From Beta vulgaris subsp. vulgaris (taxonomy: Eukaryota > Streptophyta > Magnoliopsida > Caryophyllales > Amaranthaceae): 64,000 bases of DNA. Location: the NCBI RefSeq assembly GCF_026745355.1, contig NC_079205.1, forward strand, positions 1,123,283 through 1,187,282, read 5' to 3'. The translations under genes were made by a program, and so were the position numbers. Each line of letters opens with the position of its first letter. The first letter of the stretch is position 1. The notes beneath the pieces were generated by a model that was not told the DNA's origin, searched no databases, and was given only the letters and a program-made list of their open reading frames with translations. Below are positions 1 to 10,765 of this stretch, in pieces.

Positions 1-451
1 CCCATCCAGCCCTATCATAGTCGAATCTGGCCAACAACGTTCTAAATCTGAAACATCTATAGCATAGTTCAACCTTCAGAAACATAACTGCCTTGTAGGA
101 TGATATGTGATCATACAATTGATAATATTTAGTAATAAAAAATCAAATCAAAGCCACTGAAATATCTTTGCAAAATAAGCACCACATAAAATTCTAACTA
201 GAAAAAATAGAAACTATACATCATCTTATGTCTAAGACTGTTACGTTACAAAGTATTGATGGATGGCGATCAATCCGTAACAATCTTTTGTGCATTGGCA
301 CAGCTTCCGAGGCTTGTCATCATCAAACTACTTCCGTCAGTAGGTTGCTACCTCATGTACAACATAGTCTTAGGGTAAGAGGTGAAATGTATCCATGGAG
401 AGTAGTCGAAACATAGGTCAAGTATAGCATTTGAACATCTCTATGATATCT

Positions 452-3400
452 TCAATAGAAGGAAATGGTGTAAACAATCTTCCGCCTCTGATGTCTCTCA
501 AAGGCAGCAATGATCTCATCTATGTTATCCTCCCAGGATTCAGTTGCATCAATCTGCATCAAATATTGCATACTGATAAGAAGCAGAGAATGGATATTTC
601 ACATAGGCTGTATTTGGTTCAAAAGAAAGCATTTAAACTGAATTATTTCAATGGGAAGTTGAATTCGGTGAAAAAAGAATTCGGGCTTCAGAGTTCATTT
701 CCCTTTGGTTGGTTTCTTGATAGAAAGAGAGAAAAGGAATAAGAGAAACGAAGGGGAGGCGAGGGGAATGTAGGGCCTGAGGAGAGGAGGAGCAAGGTGA
801 GTGGAATAGGGAAGCAAATATGGCATGTATCTCCTTGCGTTAGAAACATAATATCCCACCGTCTGGAAAACCATTTTCAGCCGAAGAAAATTGTTTTGGA
901 CATTAACAATCTAGACAAAGAAATGGGAAAATGAAATTTTCTTGAAAAATTATTTACATCCCAACTAAACAGTCATATTTTTTAATAAAAGAATCTTTTA
1001 GGAGTATTCTTGTTTTTGGGCACTCTATAGTGTTCTATTGCATTTGAAAGTTTTCCTCCTCCCTTGAAGTTTCAGAAATGGTCTAAGTTGATCTTAAATT
1101 CAAGTTCAAAATACTACTACAAAAAGAAAGCAGATATTATAGCGGATAGCCCAAAGTAGAAACTAAAAGCAATACATTTAAAGTTGAATAATCGGCACAA
1201 CTAACAAAAAACCGATCTTAATTATGCAACCCAACTCCCACCTTCCTCTCTCCCCAAAAAATTAGGAACAATTGACATGAACAATAACAGATTTGGGGTA
1301 TAAAGCAAAAATAATACCAAGACAAACTTTTTCTCACGACTCCATCACTTAAAACCCTATAATTACATCTTTCTTCCCTACCTTCCATCCTCTCCATCAT
1401 CATACATATCACATATAAAAAATTCGGCTTTTCTTACGATTATATATAGTACATATTCAGCAAAAAAAAAGTGTCTATTATTAGTTCACTTATGACAGCA
1501 CAGACATAGAAAAGTTGAGCTTCTTATGAGAGTTCATCAAACTGGAATTATTCTCATGGCCCAAACTTGGAATATTCCTCGTTAAATTTTCAAAAAAAAG
1601 TATATAAAATGAATTGTTTCTATGGTGAGTGGAGAGATTAATTACTAATGAAGGAGGAAAACAATAGTGCAGACCTCTTGGCATAAATCCATTGTAAGGC
1701 GAGCTCCAATAGCTGCCTCTTCATGATTGTCTTTCACCTCCAGATTGATGATGACAATAGGTTTCATAAGTACAGGCTCACGATTGTATAGATCTGCCCA
1801 ACAACATGAGCTTCAGGAATACTTCTCAATTCTTATATCATCTGGAACTATAAATAATACATGAACTGACTGAAGTACAAATAACGCAAAGTACAGACAA
1901 GAACTTTAAACTTATATGTAGTGAATAAGTACTATCTCGAAGCAAAAGAAGCCAATGATATGTAATGGAAGAAACTATCAAGTGACTTGCTTCTATATAC
2001 TCCTAGTTAACACGGATAACAATCTTTAAATAAAAGGTAGTCCCTGACTATCTTAAAACCTTTTTGACACTGTAAAATCATATAGTACATATATAATTTA
2101 GATATTTAAGAGCAGAACAAACTGCCGACCATTGATACTCGGTATCAAGGTAAAAGCTTCCCCAGGCCCACACAACTCAGTAGTGTATGTGTATCTTCTA
2201 GTGACAAAAGATATATTCAGTACTTAGAAGCCATAAAACATATCATCTCTTACCAAAGACGAGAGGAAATGTGAGATTGTCAATGACATCAGGTAGGCTT
2301 GTATGCCTGTGATGGATCATGCATTTGTTCTGGGGAACCATAAAGGATCTAAAGCCTTTCAAACAATGGGTGTTGAGTCAGTCTCAGTACGCAGGAAATT
2401 TCTATACGTTAAGACATGAAGCCTTGGCTGTCTTTATCAGCAATGACAGAGCCAGGGTTCTAAGGTTAAGGGGATAGATATCAATAATGTCTCATAATCG
2501 TTGACATAAGGCAATAGTAATACAACATTTACGAGTTATACAAAATTTAACGCAAATCTAGTGACCTTATGTGAACCAATATACTTCCTCCGTTTTTTTA
2601 CATAGTAATACGCTTTTTTTTCTTCTAATCTTCTGATAAGTATGAGTACAGCACTACAGCTACAACTTCCCTAATAACCTGGGTCTAGCTTTTCATATTT
2701 GACTAGAGCAGAGGGTTAGTAGCAGCACTTGTAGGGGTGGCATCCCCCCCCCTCCCTCCCCTTTCTGCCATTGATTAACAAGTGTATTTCTAGTAAGCCA
2801 ACATCTCGTGATAAACAACAGGTCACAATACAGCTCAAATATTCTTACAATAATCAGTTTTACCCAATTACCCAATGCTCTTACAGCCAAATCCAAACAA
2901 ATCATTCCTTAGACTATATATATATATATATACAAACAGAACATTAGCAAGATCTAGAGAGTCCAAAGAAATTTACCTTCAACAACCATATCAAAGACTT
3001 TTTCTTCAAATGTTATCACCACATCGAATACACCATCATGTGCATTATCTTGCCAGCGTTGAGGAGCAAGCTTGACAGATGAATTCCGCTTCAGCATTGG
3101 CAATATGCCATTACGCTTGTACATAGAGAACTGTTAAGAACCAACTCAAAACAATAGTAGAACACAAAGTATAATGTGCCAAACCCAACTTAAAAGATCC
3201 AGTCTTACTCTCACATAATTATCCTGATGCACAAGCTCAGTCAGAAGTCATAGAGCACTAAAATCTCAAATAGAAATACACTCAAGCATGATATATTTGC
3301 CTCCCTGGTGAATTGAATTTCAGAGTCAAGCCAAGAGACTTGGCAAAACTGTAATGGCTCTCACCACGGTTTCTCTCTACAATTTCTACGCTACATTTGA

Positions 3401-3930
3401 TAGCAATCCTCCATATTTATGCTACACTCGATTGAAATTCTCCAACTAAAACTGCTATCTCTAAGCTCCAATTACATTCAATTTTCATTAAATAAACCTC
3501 AAATGTCAACCATATTCATCAAGCACAAACCAACATAAACAAAAACACAACTAATATTAAAGAGATACACCACATATCCACAAATCACCTACTCTTCTTC
3601 AACTTCATCAATCAACACAAACAAACTACCATCATTCAACAACTTCATACAGCAAAAATCAAAACCCAATTCAAACATTAACCAAAACTGAATATGCCAA
3701 TGATTCAAAGGATACAATTCAGGGTCTTTACGACGTAACTCGTCGAACATCTGCTTGTAGGGAGTACCAAACTCATAAACATTAGGTTTACTAATGGAGG
3801 GTCCAGGAAGCTTAACATGTGCACCAGTACCATAAGATGAGACATCAAACCCTTGTTTTTTCATTATAAAATGAGCTTCCATGCTTCTGTTCTGGTTGGA
3901 AGAACACACCATTGCATATCTCAACTTCAT
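452..3930 (-). CDS. SSU72: RNA polymerase II CTD phosphatase SSU72 homologue
   Basis: Spliced model on the minus strand: exons 3930-3716, 3122-2977, 1793-1675 and 553-452, 582 nt, 193 aa plus stop, the usual SSU72 length. SSU72 removes phosphate from Ser5/Ser7 of the RNA polymerase II C-terminal repeats and works with the mRNA 3'-end processing machinery in the nucleus. The low-molecular-weight phosphatase loop CSSNQNRS lies at residues 9-16 (Cys9 nucleophile, Arg15), followed by the family blocks SYGTGAHVKLPGP, FGTPYKQMFDELRRKDPEL, KLAPQRWQ and NLEVKDNHEEAA, and it ends in VYTISFY. The ATG at 3930 opens MKLRYAMVCSS; an upstream in-frame extension has no family match. Introns 2 and 3 are GT-AG. 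Intron 1 has U12 features and ends in AT (separate entry). Intron 3 carries a Tourist-like MITE. Family assignment is secure; expression is not tested. Confidence 0.95.
606..974. mobile_element. Tourist-like MITE in SSU72 intron 3
   Basis: 369-bp AT-rich element with imperfect inverted ends (GGCTGTATTTGG at the left, GACTGTTTAGTTGG reading inward from the right) and an ATA on each side that could be a 3-bp target duplication. The end motif resembles PIF/Harbinger Tourist elements. No coding capacity. It sits wholly inside SSU72 intron 3. Confidence 0.5.
3123..3715 (-). other. U12-type (minor spliceosome) intron, apparent GT-AT termini
   Basis: First intron of SSU72. Read on the minus strand, the donor at 3715 is GTATCCTTTG, an exact match to the minor-spliceosome 5' consensus GTATCCTTT. 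TTCTTAAC at 3140-3133 is one base from the U12 branch consensus TCCTTAAC, with the branch A 11 nt from the acceptor. Only an intron ending ...TCTCTAT keeps the conserved ELYKRNG reading across the junction. The two nearby AG acceptors (2 nt after the branch site, and 9 nt into the exon) both break the frame. GT-AT ends are rare but have been reported for U12 introns. Confidence 0.8.
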
Positions 3931-4660
3931 TTTCTTTCCTTTTTCCCCAAATTTCAACCGGAAAACTTTCAATGTTTTTTTTTTTTTTGGTATTTCGTTA
4001 TCTGGGAGCAAGAATTAAACTTTATAATCAAAGAATTAACATGCATAAATCTAATTTTTGTTTAGAAAAACACCCAGAAACAAGAAAATAGATTTTTATA
4101 TTACAAGGAAATTTTTTTTTTTGGTAAAGAATGTACTAAACTTCAAGATATGAACAGCAATATATAGCTAAAATTGCAATCAACAAAAAAAATTTACAAA
4201 CAAATGTAAGTAACGATAAAAATTTAATTAGAGGAAAGAGAGAAAATAGAGTACTAACTGATTACTGGCGCCGGCGTAGAGAAGAAGAAGACGGACAGAT
4301 TGTGAAAAGGCCCTTTCTTTGCTCGCGATTTCTGTTGGTGTTGCTATTCAAGTATTCATCAATCAATTTTGCTAAACTATTTCGCATTATTATATAAGAA
4401 AAAAATAGTCAAGTGTAGTCTTGTTAGATTTGTTTTAATGGAAGGATTCCAAATATCAAATTTTCATAATTTTTACTTATACCCAATAAGAGATATTAAC
4501 GTTCAAATAAACGTCTCATCAGATGTGAAAAAGTAAATGATGCAACTAAAAAAAAATATAGAGGTATTATGTGTGTTTTTTTCCCGGTAAGAACAACCTA
4601 CAAGAAACTTATTTTGCTTGGGCCCTAACTGTAGACACTATGGTAAGATGAAAGGTATGT
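3931..4660. other. SSU72 upstream region and AT-rich spacer
   Basis: This is the 5' side of SSU72 (minus strand), expected to hold its leader and promoter. A GC-richer patch near 4265-4300 may be the 5' UTR. I see no clear TATA box. Past about 4390 the DNA is plain AT-rich spacer with no gene. Confidence 0.4.
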
Positions 4661-4662
4661 CA

Positions 4663-4838
4663 GATCGGAATCTCTTATAGGTTAATTCGACTTGTGTTTA
4701 CGGGCAGTCGGGCAAACACTTTGAGAACAGGGTGATGGTAAGGGGTAACCCTCTCCCAAAATGCTTTCAATGAGAATCGAATCCCTCAACCTTTAGGTTG
4801 GAAAGTTATTCTTTTACCACTATGCCAAATTTAGCTTG
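4663..4838 (-). mobile_element. tRNA-derived SINE
   Basis: On the minus strand a tRNA-like head starts near 4835: GGCATAGTGGTAAAAG (A-box-like), then about 35 nt later GGGATTCGATTCTC (B-box-like), followed by a non-tRNA body. It lacks a full cloverleaf, so it is read as a SINE rather than a tRNA gene. Ends are approximate and no target duplication was found. Confidence 0.5.
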
Positions 4839-6897
4839 GTATACAAGAAACACAAAAAGTGTACAAAGGAAGACTACTAGTAATATAGTACGAAGTAGAT
4901 GTGATGAAATGACAGGTCGGGTTCAAAGCTGGGCCGCTCCTTGCCCATTAGTTGGGCGGGCCAAAGTTTTTGCCCAAAGCCCGCTTTTTTGCCGAAAAAA
5001 ACGGGCTTTTCGAGCCAAAATCGAATCGAGTCAAAATTGAATTAAAAAGTTACTTTTGAATTTACCAAAAACACGTCTCAAACCCAAAAAAAAGTCCAAC
5101 CCAATTTCAGGCCCAAAAAATCTACCTAAGTCGAACATTTTCCAGGGCGGGCTCACTTTGATAAGTTTTAGTACGGAAGTAGGTAACGAGGTCGTGAGCC
5201 TACTGGACTTGCAACTGATGAACCTTGTTTTTTGTTTGGGTGTGAACGATTGATAAGCCAATTGTCGGTGACGTAAACGAGATTATTCTATTCTAAGATT
5301 TGGTTAACGACTCTAAAAGATTTTACTAAGTAACTAATACATCTTGGGTGCATCAAATTCACGATAATATATTTTAGTGCATGCATGTACAACATCTAAT
5401 TTGTGCATTTTGTTTGCGTGCGACGGTTGAGGGAGAGCTTTGTATTGAGCCATAATTTTGATATATGGAGACGTCAGGGTTGCAAATAAACATATATTAA
5501 GTATATTTTCTAAAATAGTATTAATTTAGGAACTTATGACAGAATCACGCATCAATCAATGTTATTAATGTTTATTTATTGTATAATATTTATATTCTTA
5601 GCTTCGTATACATGTATCATTTGCCCATAATAAAATTAGAATAAAATAAGTTAGGTTGAAAAAAACGAGTTAATAAAATAAGTTAAACTCAACAAATATA
5701 ACTTGAGCAGATCGAGCTCAACAAAAATAAGTTGATTATAACTGATTCTAAAGGTGTATTATTCCATTAAATTTTTTCAGTTTAATTATGTATATAAACG
5801 AAAATCATCATAAATATGAAAATATTAAGTAATAAATAGACATTAATAGCACTAATCCACGTGGGAATTTTTTCATAAAATTTGAAAGTAATCCTCACTC
5901 TGTCCTATAATATAGTGTGCTTGTATTCCTTTCTAAATGTCTCAATAAATGGTTCATTTTTTATATTTTCTATTTTAACTATGGTGGAATCGATCAATAA
6001 AGTCTTTTGCCAGTTTTTTTTTTGACAGGATCTTATTGGTTAATTTTGGTTTGTTCAAATTTATGCGAACTTTAATTCCTATATGATTAATGTTAGTAAA
6101 TATTTAATGCTGGTTGTTACTTGGTTATATTTAGCCATAGATCCTTTTTTTTCAACAAATAAAAAGGCAATTAGCTTCAAATACAAGTACATTATTAAGT
6201 ATTTAGGTAATATAAATGATATTACGGTATTATTTTTCACTTTTCCTGCACTATATTATGAAACGCAGGAAGACCATTTTTAGGAAAGAATACTGTAAAA
6301 ACATACTTCAATTCGTTGAAAGAGTTAGGACCGAATATATCAAAATCGTTAAAAGAATAGTGAACAATTCAATTCGAGAAACTTCAATTTGTTGGTGTAC
6401 ATTGCTAATTTCACGCTTAATTAGAAGTGCAAATTCTGTTCAGATTCTTATAAGAATATGTTTCTATGATTCTATTATTTTGACTAATACAAAAGACGCA
6501 TAAACACGAATTCAATTTTCAAACTAGTTTTACTTTCATTAAAAAAGAAAACAAGCTTTATTATAGCATCCCATATCACAATAAAGAAAAAAAAAGCAGA
6601 ATTGAAGAACTAAAGAGTGAATTAATAAGAACACACACAAAAAAAATGTATATTGGTTGTTCTTCAATTTATCATTCAAAAAGGTAAACAGTACAGTACA
6701 ACTACATACTCATATATATCAGAACAACAAGGTATTAATACACTATGATTCTATGAAGCACAAAAACCTCTCCCCGATTCGTTTCCGTTCTCCAAATTCC
6801 ATCACATTTATTCCACGCTAATTCCGAAATTCAAAAACAACTTAAACCATTCAAGATTTTTGCGTTTTCATGCCACATAGCCAAATATACCATACTA
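4839..6897. other. AT-rich spacer with TE debris
   Basis: No gene found. From 4905 to 5165 there is a GC-richer stretch with repeated GGGC/GCCC and 'GCCCAAA' words, like the hAT-type debris elsewhere in this window. Near 5893-5925 a decayed single end (cactctgtcctataatatag) matches the terminus of the Stowaway MITE at 6898. The rest is low-complexity AT-rich DNA. Confidence 0.5.
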
Positions 6898-7242
6898 CTC
6901 CCTCCGTCCCATAATATAGTGCTTGATTCCATTTTTTCACGGGAATTAAGGTAAATAGAATCTAAGAGGAAAGTAAAAACTTTTTATTATTAAAATAAAT
7001 ATTGTGTGGGAAAAGGTGATCTTAGGAGAGAGAATGAAGAATAATTGGTGAAAGAGCATTAAATGCAACCCTTGGGTTGAATAAACAAAGCAAAAAAACT
7101 ATTTTCAAGAAGCAAACAAATAATGATGGCACGATTTTTCTAGGCAAATCACAAAAAATTATGGAATTAAATATAGAACCAAGCACTATATTTTGGGACA
7201 CCCAAAATGGAAATGAAGCACTATATTATGGGACGGAGGGAG
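6898..7242. mobile_element. Stowaway-like MITE (Tc1/Mariner)
   Basis: 345-bp element flanked by TA on both sides. Near-identical terminal inverted repeats of about 27 bp start CTCCCTCCGTCCCATAATAT and continue AGTGCTT, followed by a weaker match. The CTCCCTCCGT terminus and TA duplication are the Stowaway hallmarks. No transposase. It lies about 150 bp beyond the 3' end of the DUF7722-type gene. Confidence 0.92.
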
Positions 7243-7265
7243 TAATTAGTATGAGATAAATATTA

Positions 7266-7358
7266 CTTTCTCCGTTTTCGTTTGTTCTTCCTATTTAAAA
7301 TCTTTATGCTGAGAAAAGAAACTAGTCGAAGTAGGAAGAATATTCGGAAACAGTGGAG
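7266..7358. mobile_element. Short Stowaway-like MITE
   Basis: 93-bp element between TA dinucleotides. The left end CTTTCTCCGTTTTCG and the inward-read right end CTCCACTGTTTCCG are imperfect inverted repeats, both running into TTCTTCCTA. It may contribute to the 3' UTR of the adjacent minus-strand gene. Confidence 0.6.
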
Positions 7359-7390
7359 TACTATATGAGTAAAAAGTAAAAATCGACATT

Positions 7391-7708
7391 TTAGAGTTGA
7401 TCAGGCCACAAAAAAGCACCCATAGCAAAGTTCCTCTTCTCATCAAGGTTACCCTTAACATGATGATCAAGTCCATATTGCCCTAGCAACATATCCAACT
7501 TCCATTCCTCCATTTTTGCATAATCTTCCTTTGTATACCTTGGATAATGAAGAGGCACACGAAAATCATCCATTAACACATTATTTTTAGTATTAAGGTT
7601 TTCAGTTTCAGACTTTTTATAATCTTTAAGGTTGTGATTTGGGTATGTAGTTGTTTGTGTTATTAGGTAACATGGCAAAGTATAATTTGATACCCAATTT
7701 AATGCCAT
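7391..7708 (-). CDS. DUF7722-type small plant protein, function unknown
   Basis: Single-exon minus-strand gene, 105 aa. The C-terminal half holds a conserved plant block: FRVPLHYPRYTKEDYAKMEE, then a WKLDMLLGQYGL helix, then DEKRNFAMGAFLWPDQ at the very C terminus. I recognise this as the signature of a small plant family of uncharacterised proteins (DUF7722 from memory). The N-terminal half is low-complexity and poorly conserved. The ATG at 7708 is chosen because a TATA box lies 81 bp upstream and the open frame beyond it has no family match. No signal peptide or membrane segment is evident. The molecular role is unknown. Confidence 0.8.
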   Translation of the reverse strand: MALNWVSNYTLPCYLITQTTTYPNHNLKDYKKSETENLNTKNNVLMDDFRVPLHYPRYTKEDYAKMEEWKLDMLLGQYGLDHHVKGNLDEKRNFAMGAFLWPDQL

Positions 7709-7788
7709 GTTTTCTAAGGAAAAAAGAAGGTTTTTTGAGAGAAGTTTGTATGTATTATTAAACCTAATATGACATAAAAGGAGGCTCT

Positions 7789-7796
7789 TATTTATA
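7789..7796 (-). promoter_or_regulatory. TATA box of the DUF7722-type gene
   Basis: Minus-strand TATAAATA within CTATAAATAAGAGCC, 81 bp upstream of the ATG at 7708. Initiation about 30 bp downstream (near 7760) would give a leader of roughly 50 nt. Confidence 0.6.
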
Positions 7797-7859
7797 GATG
7801 GAGTATTTATTATTATTTTTCGAAAAATATATAATTTTTGCTTGAATTGCAAGTAATAA

Positions 7860-8140
7860 ATAATAATGTAAGTATCATGTATGCATGATGTTTAATATGG
7901 TAGATTCAAAGTGTGACAGCTGGAACGTTATGGAAGATGTAAATTATTTGCTAGAAACTTCTTTTTTAGGTTGTTTTGTGTTATGCCACTTTTGACATAA
8001 ATTTTGTATCAAATTAATTGACGTTTGCGTGTGAATAACCGTGGCCACTTTATGTTCAGGTTTAATTTGTGAGCTATACAAATCTTTTTGTGCTCCCATG
8101 AATTAGTGGCCACATTAGATGGGAGATATTTTTTTGGGAG
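7860..8140. other. Upstream spacer of the DUF7722-type gene
   Basis: AT-rich DNA with no coding signal, presumably the distal promoter of the minus-strand gene. I see no recognisable cis-element beyond the TATA box listed separately. Confidence 0.3.
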
Positions 8141-8148
8141 TAGTTGAA

Positions 8149-8701
8149 GTAGGGCGGTTTAAAGTGCGGTTTGAACTACACCAAATCGGTAATCCAAATT
8201 GTTTTTTCGCGGTTTGGGCTAGTTTGCGGTTTTAAAATTGCGGTTTGGGTTATGATTTCAAGCAAACCGCAATTTGGGTTGGGTTTTAATTTTTGTAAAC
8301 CAAAACTGCATCGCAAACTGCAATTATATATTTTTTAAAAAAAATATACTTGACAAGGTGGCATACAAGTATACAACTGAAAAAGAAGTTTGATGTAAAG
8401 AACTTTAACACTTTTGATAAATTATTATTTATGTTTAATTATGAAGTCAACTTCATATTTATTTGGACTCTTATAAACAATTTTTTTTACTCTTAGATTA
8501 CCAAATTAATGTCACGGAGGAAAAAATGATAAAATCGCAAACCAAACCGCACCAAACCGTTTTGCGCGGTTCGGTTTGGGTTGGTTTGGGCAAAAAGTGC
8601 GGTGCGATTATTTGAGTTGAAAAAATGTAAAACCGTATATTTGCGGTTTGGATTGCGTGCGTTACACCCCAAGCCGCACCAAGCCAAACCGCGAACAACC
8701 C
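8149..8701. mobile_element. hAT-type non-autonomous element with 8-bp target duplication
   Basis: 553-bp element flanked by a perfect 8-bp direct repeat TAGTTGAA (8141-8148 and 8702-8709). The ends are subterminal arrays of GCGGTTT/AAACCGC words on opposite strands (GTAGGGCGGTTT at the left, GGGTTGTTCGCGGTTTGG reading inward from the right). An 8-bp duplication with repetitive subterminal motifs is typical of hAT elements. No transposase ORF, so it needs an enzyme supplied elsewhere. Confidence 0.85.
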
Positions 8702-8709
8702 TAGTTGAA

Positions 8710-9392
8710 AGTTTTAAGAGGGATGGTATTAGAGAAAATATTGAGAATGTGTTAATGATAAATATATTTAGCTAAAGAATATATAAATCTAGTATGCATA
8801 GGAAAAAAGATAGAATATCATCACTAAATACTATTTGTGTTTCATATTATTTGCAACGATTAGACATTGATTTTGTCTTGTAAGAGACCGTCTATTTTTT
8901 TTAAATTAAAATTAGGCAATGATAAGCGCAATATAAAAAAGAGAATTAGCCTAATAGTGACTTGATTAATTTCTTTGGGTGACTAGTTTATTTCATTTAG
9001 TAACTAGGTCTATTTTTATTTTAAAATTAGACCATTTTTTTAATAATTTTTGTTAGATATTTTATGTCAAATCATTACAAATAATATAAACCACAGTAGC
9101 ATATTTTTCATAATAATAATTTATAACCAATGAACTTATGTAGGAAAAACTAGCTAATAACATATGTAAGATTAGATTAATTTATAATAAGTATAAGTTA
9201 ACATGTAATGGGACTTCCAATGCAGGTCTTTCGAATCGATTATTACTTGTATATATATCAAACAATAAAGAAAATGCATTTGATTTTTGAATCTTACATG
9301 CTCGAAAAACTGGTACACTGTGGTCTTTAAATCACAATCATGCATATGTACGTTCAGACTTCAGAGTAAATCAAGGAAAAGCAATATGATCG
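8710..9392. other. AT-rich spacer
   Basis: No gene, RNA or clear element seen between the two hAT-type insertions. Confidence 0.4.
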
Positions 9393-9400
9393 GTACGAAT

Positions 9401-9923
9401 TAGACATGGCTACAAGTCCGGCTGGGCCAGTTCGGGTTTAGGGTTGGATTTTCTCAAATCTAAATTGGTCCGGCTCCGATTCAGTCTATATCAAGGTTCG
9501 GACCAGTTCGGTGTTTTCTTTTTTTTACGTAAATGAAAATGCATTTTGATTTTTGAATTTTGATTATATATGCACTAGTAATTACAATAAATAATTTTCG
9601 ATACCATCCATATACACTAGTGTTTTTGGTAATTAGGCCGAGGATGAAGTACTTTTATGCATTTTCTCTACTGATTTTACGGGTTGGTTCACGGTTGAGT
9701 AAGATTTGCAGTCCGACTTCAGGACTCAGTGTGGTTCAATGTCCAATTCAGTGTTAGGATCGGGTCGGTTTCCTCGCTCATTAATTCAGCCCACGAGAAC
9801 CTGTTTGGTTGTCAAGTTCCGTGCTAATTCATGCCCAATCATTTAGTTGTCTGGTTTTGATCAGTTTTTTTACATATGAGTTCAATGTTGGGTCCAGTTA
9901 GACCCACCCAATGACCACCTCTA
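9401..9923. mobile_element. hAT-type non-autonomous element
   Basis: 523-bp element flanked by 8-bp repeats GTACGAAT (9393-9400) and GTAGGAAT (9924-9931), one mismatch. Terminal inverted repeats are TAGACATGGCTACAAG at the left and TAGAGGTGGTCATTGG read inward from the right. The interior has many 'GGTTCGG/GGTCCGG' words. No coding capacity. A second hAT-like insertion about 700 bp from the first. Confidence 0.75.
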
Positions 9924-10149
9924 GTAGGAATCATGAGATATTGAGGTGGAACTTCTAAAGAGCAAAAGGAAGTTTTCAAGTGGAAACTCTAAAAGAGAAA
10001 AAATAAATCTGACGTAATGTACGTTAAACCTCTTGGAAAGAAACAAGAACTCTAAGTTTGACTAGAACAAATAACAAATGATTTAAAAAATGAGCAAAAA
10101 TATATTCGAAATAAGGATATTATAACCAACTATAACGACAACTTTGCTA

Positions 10150-10760
10150 CTTACAATTTTTTTACAAGATAAGAAAAAAGAATTTTAGGAGACCCTATCG
10201 TAAAAGGAACTCTTAAAAAGTCATTTATAAGAATGGAATGAAGAGTTGACTTATTACTAGAAGTAATATCACAACTAAAATGAACTAAATGTCCTATATT
10301 TGTTATCCAGTCTGCAACTTTGTTAGCTTCCTTATAAACATGATGGATATTGTTGATATAGAGCGTGTATATCATGTATGATAAGTTGTATCTGCCAAGG
10401 AACCTTCCACAGTTTTTTAACCGCGTTGATTACAAGAAGATTATCACCTTTGATGTGGATCTTCTGGGTGACATGATTCAAAGCCAAAAGAAGACCCTTT
10501 TGAAGAGCAATAGCCTCGGCCACGAACACTAGAGTGATTCCTAGATTGTAAGAGGTGGCATGAGTGAGCTCACCGTTATTATTGCGAATATTAACCCCCG
10601 CAACAGCTGAGTTATTCGAGACCGAGCCGTCAAAATTGAGATTTGAAGTGGGATGGAGGTGAAGGAGCCCAAGAAACTTGAATGATAGAGTTGTGATGAG
10701 AGGTGCGTTGGGAGGTGGTGGATTGTGAGAGGAGAATGGAGTACCTGTAAGATAGCAAGA
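10150..10760 (-). pseudogene. Broken RNase H-like domain (LINE / RVT_3 type)
   Basis: Minus-strand relic. Reading down from about 10700: a VSWAP-like block, then after a frame change NFDGSVSNNSA (first catalytic Asp), then VFVAEAIALQKGLLLAL (catalytic Glu), KGDNLLVINAVKKLW (second Asp) and PWQIQLIIHDI. After a further frame change near 10340-10375 comes a HVYKEANKVADWI block matching the late H-x-x-R-x-x-N-x-x-AD motif. At least two frameshifts and no full ORF. This is the RNase H-like domain common in plant LINE pol proteins and solo 'ribonuclease H-like' genes. No reverse transcriptase is seen beside it. Confidence 0.8.
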
Positions 10761-10765
10761 ATCAA

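Noticed and set aside
4700..4838. Possible minus-strand tRNA gene
   Set aside because: The acceptor and anticodon stems do not pair; better explained as a tRNA-derived SINE.
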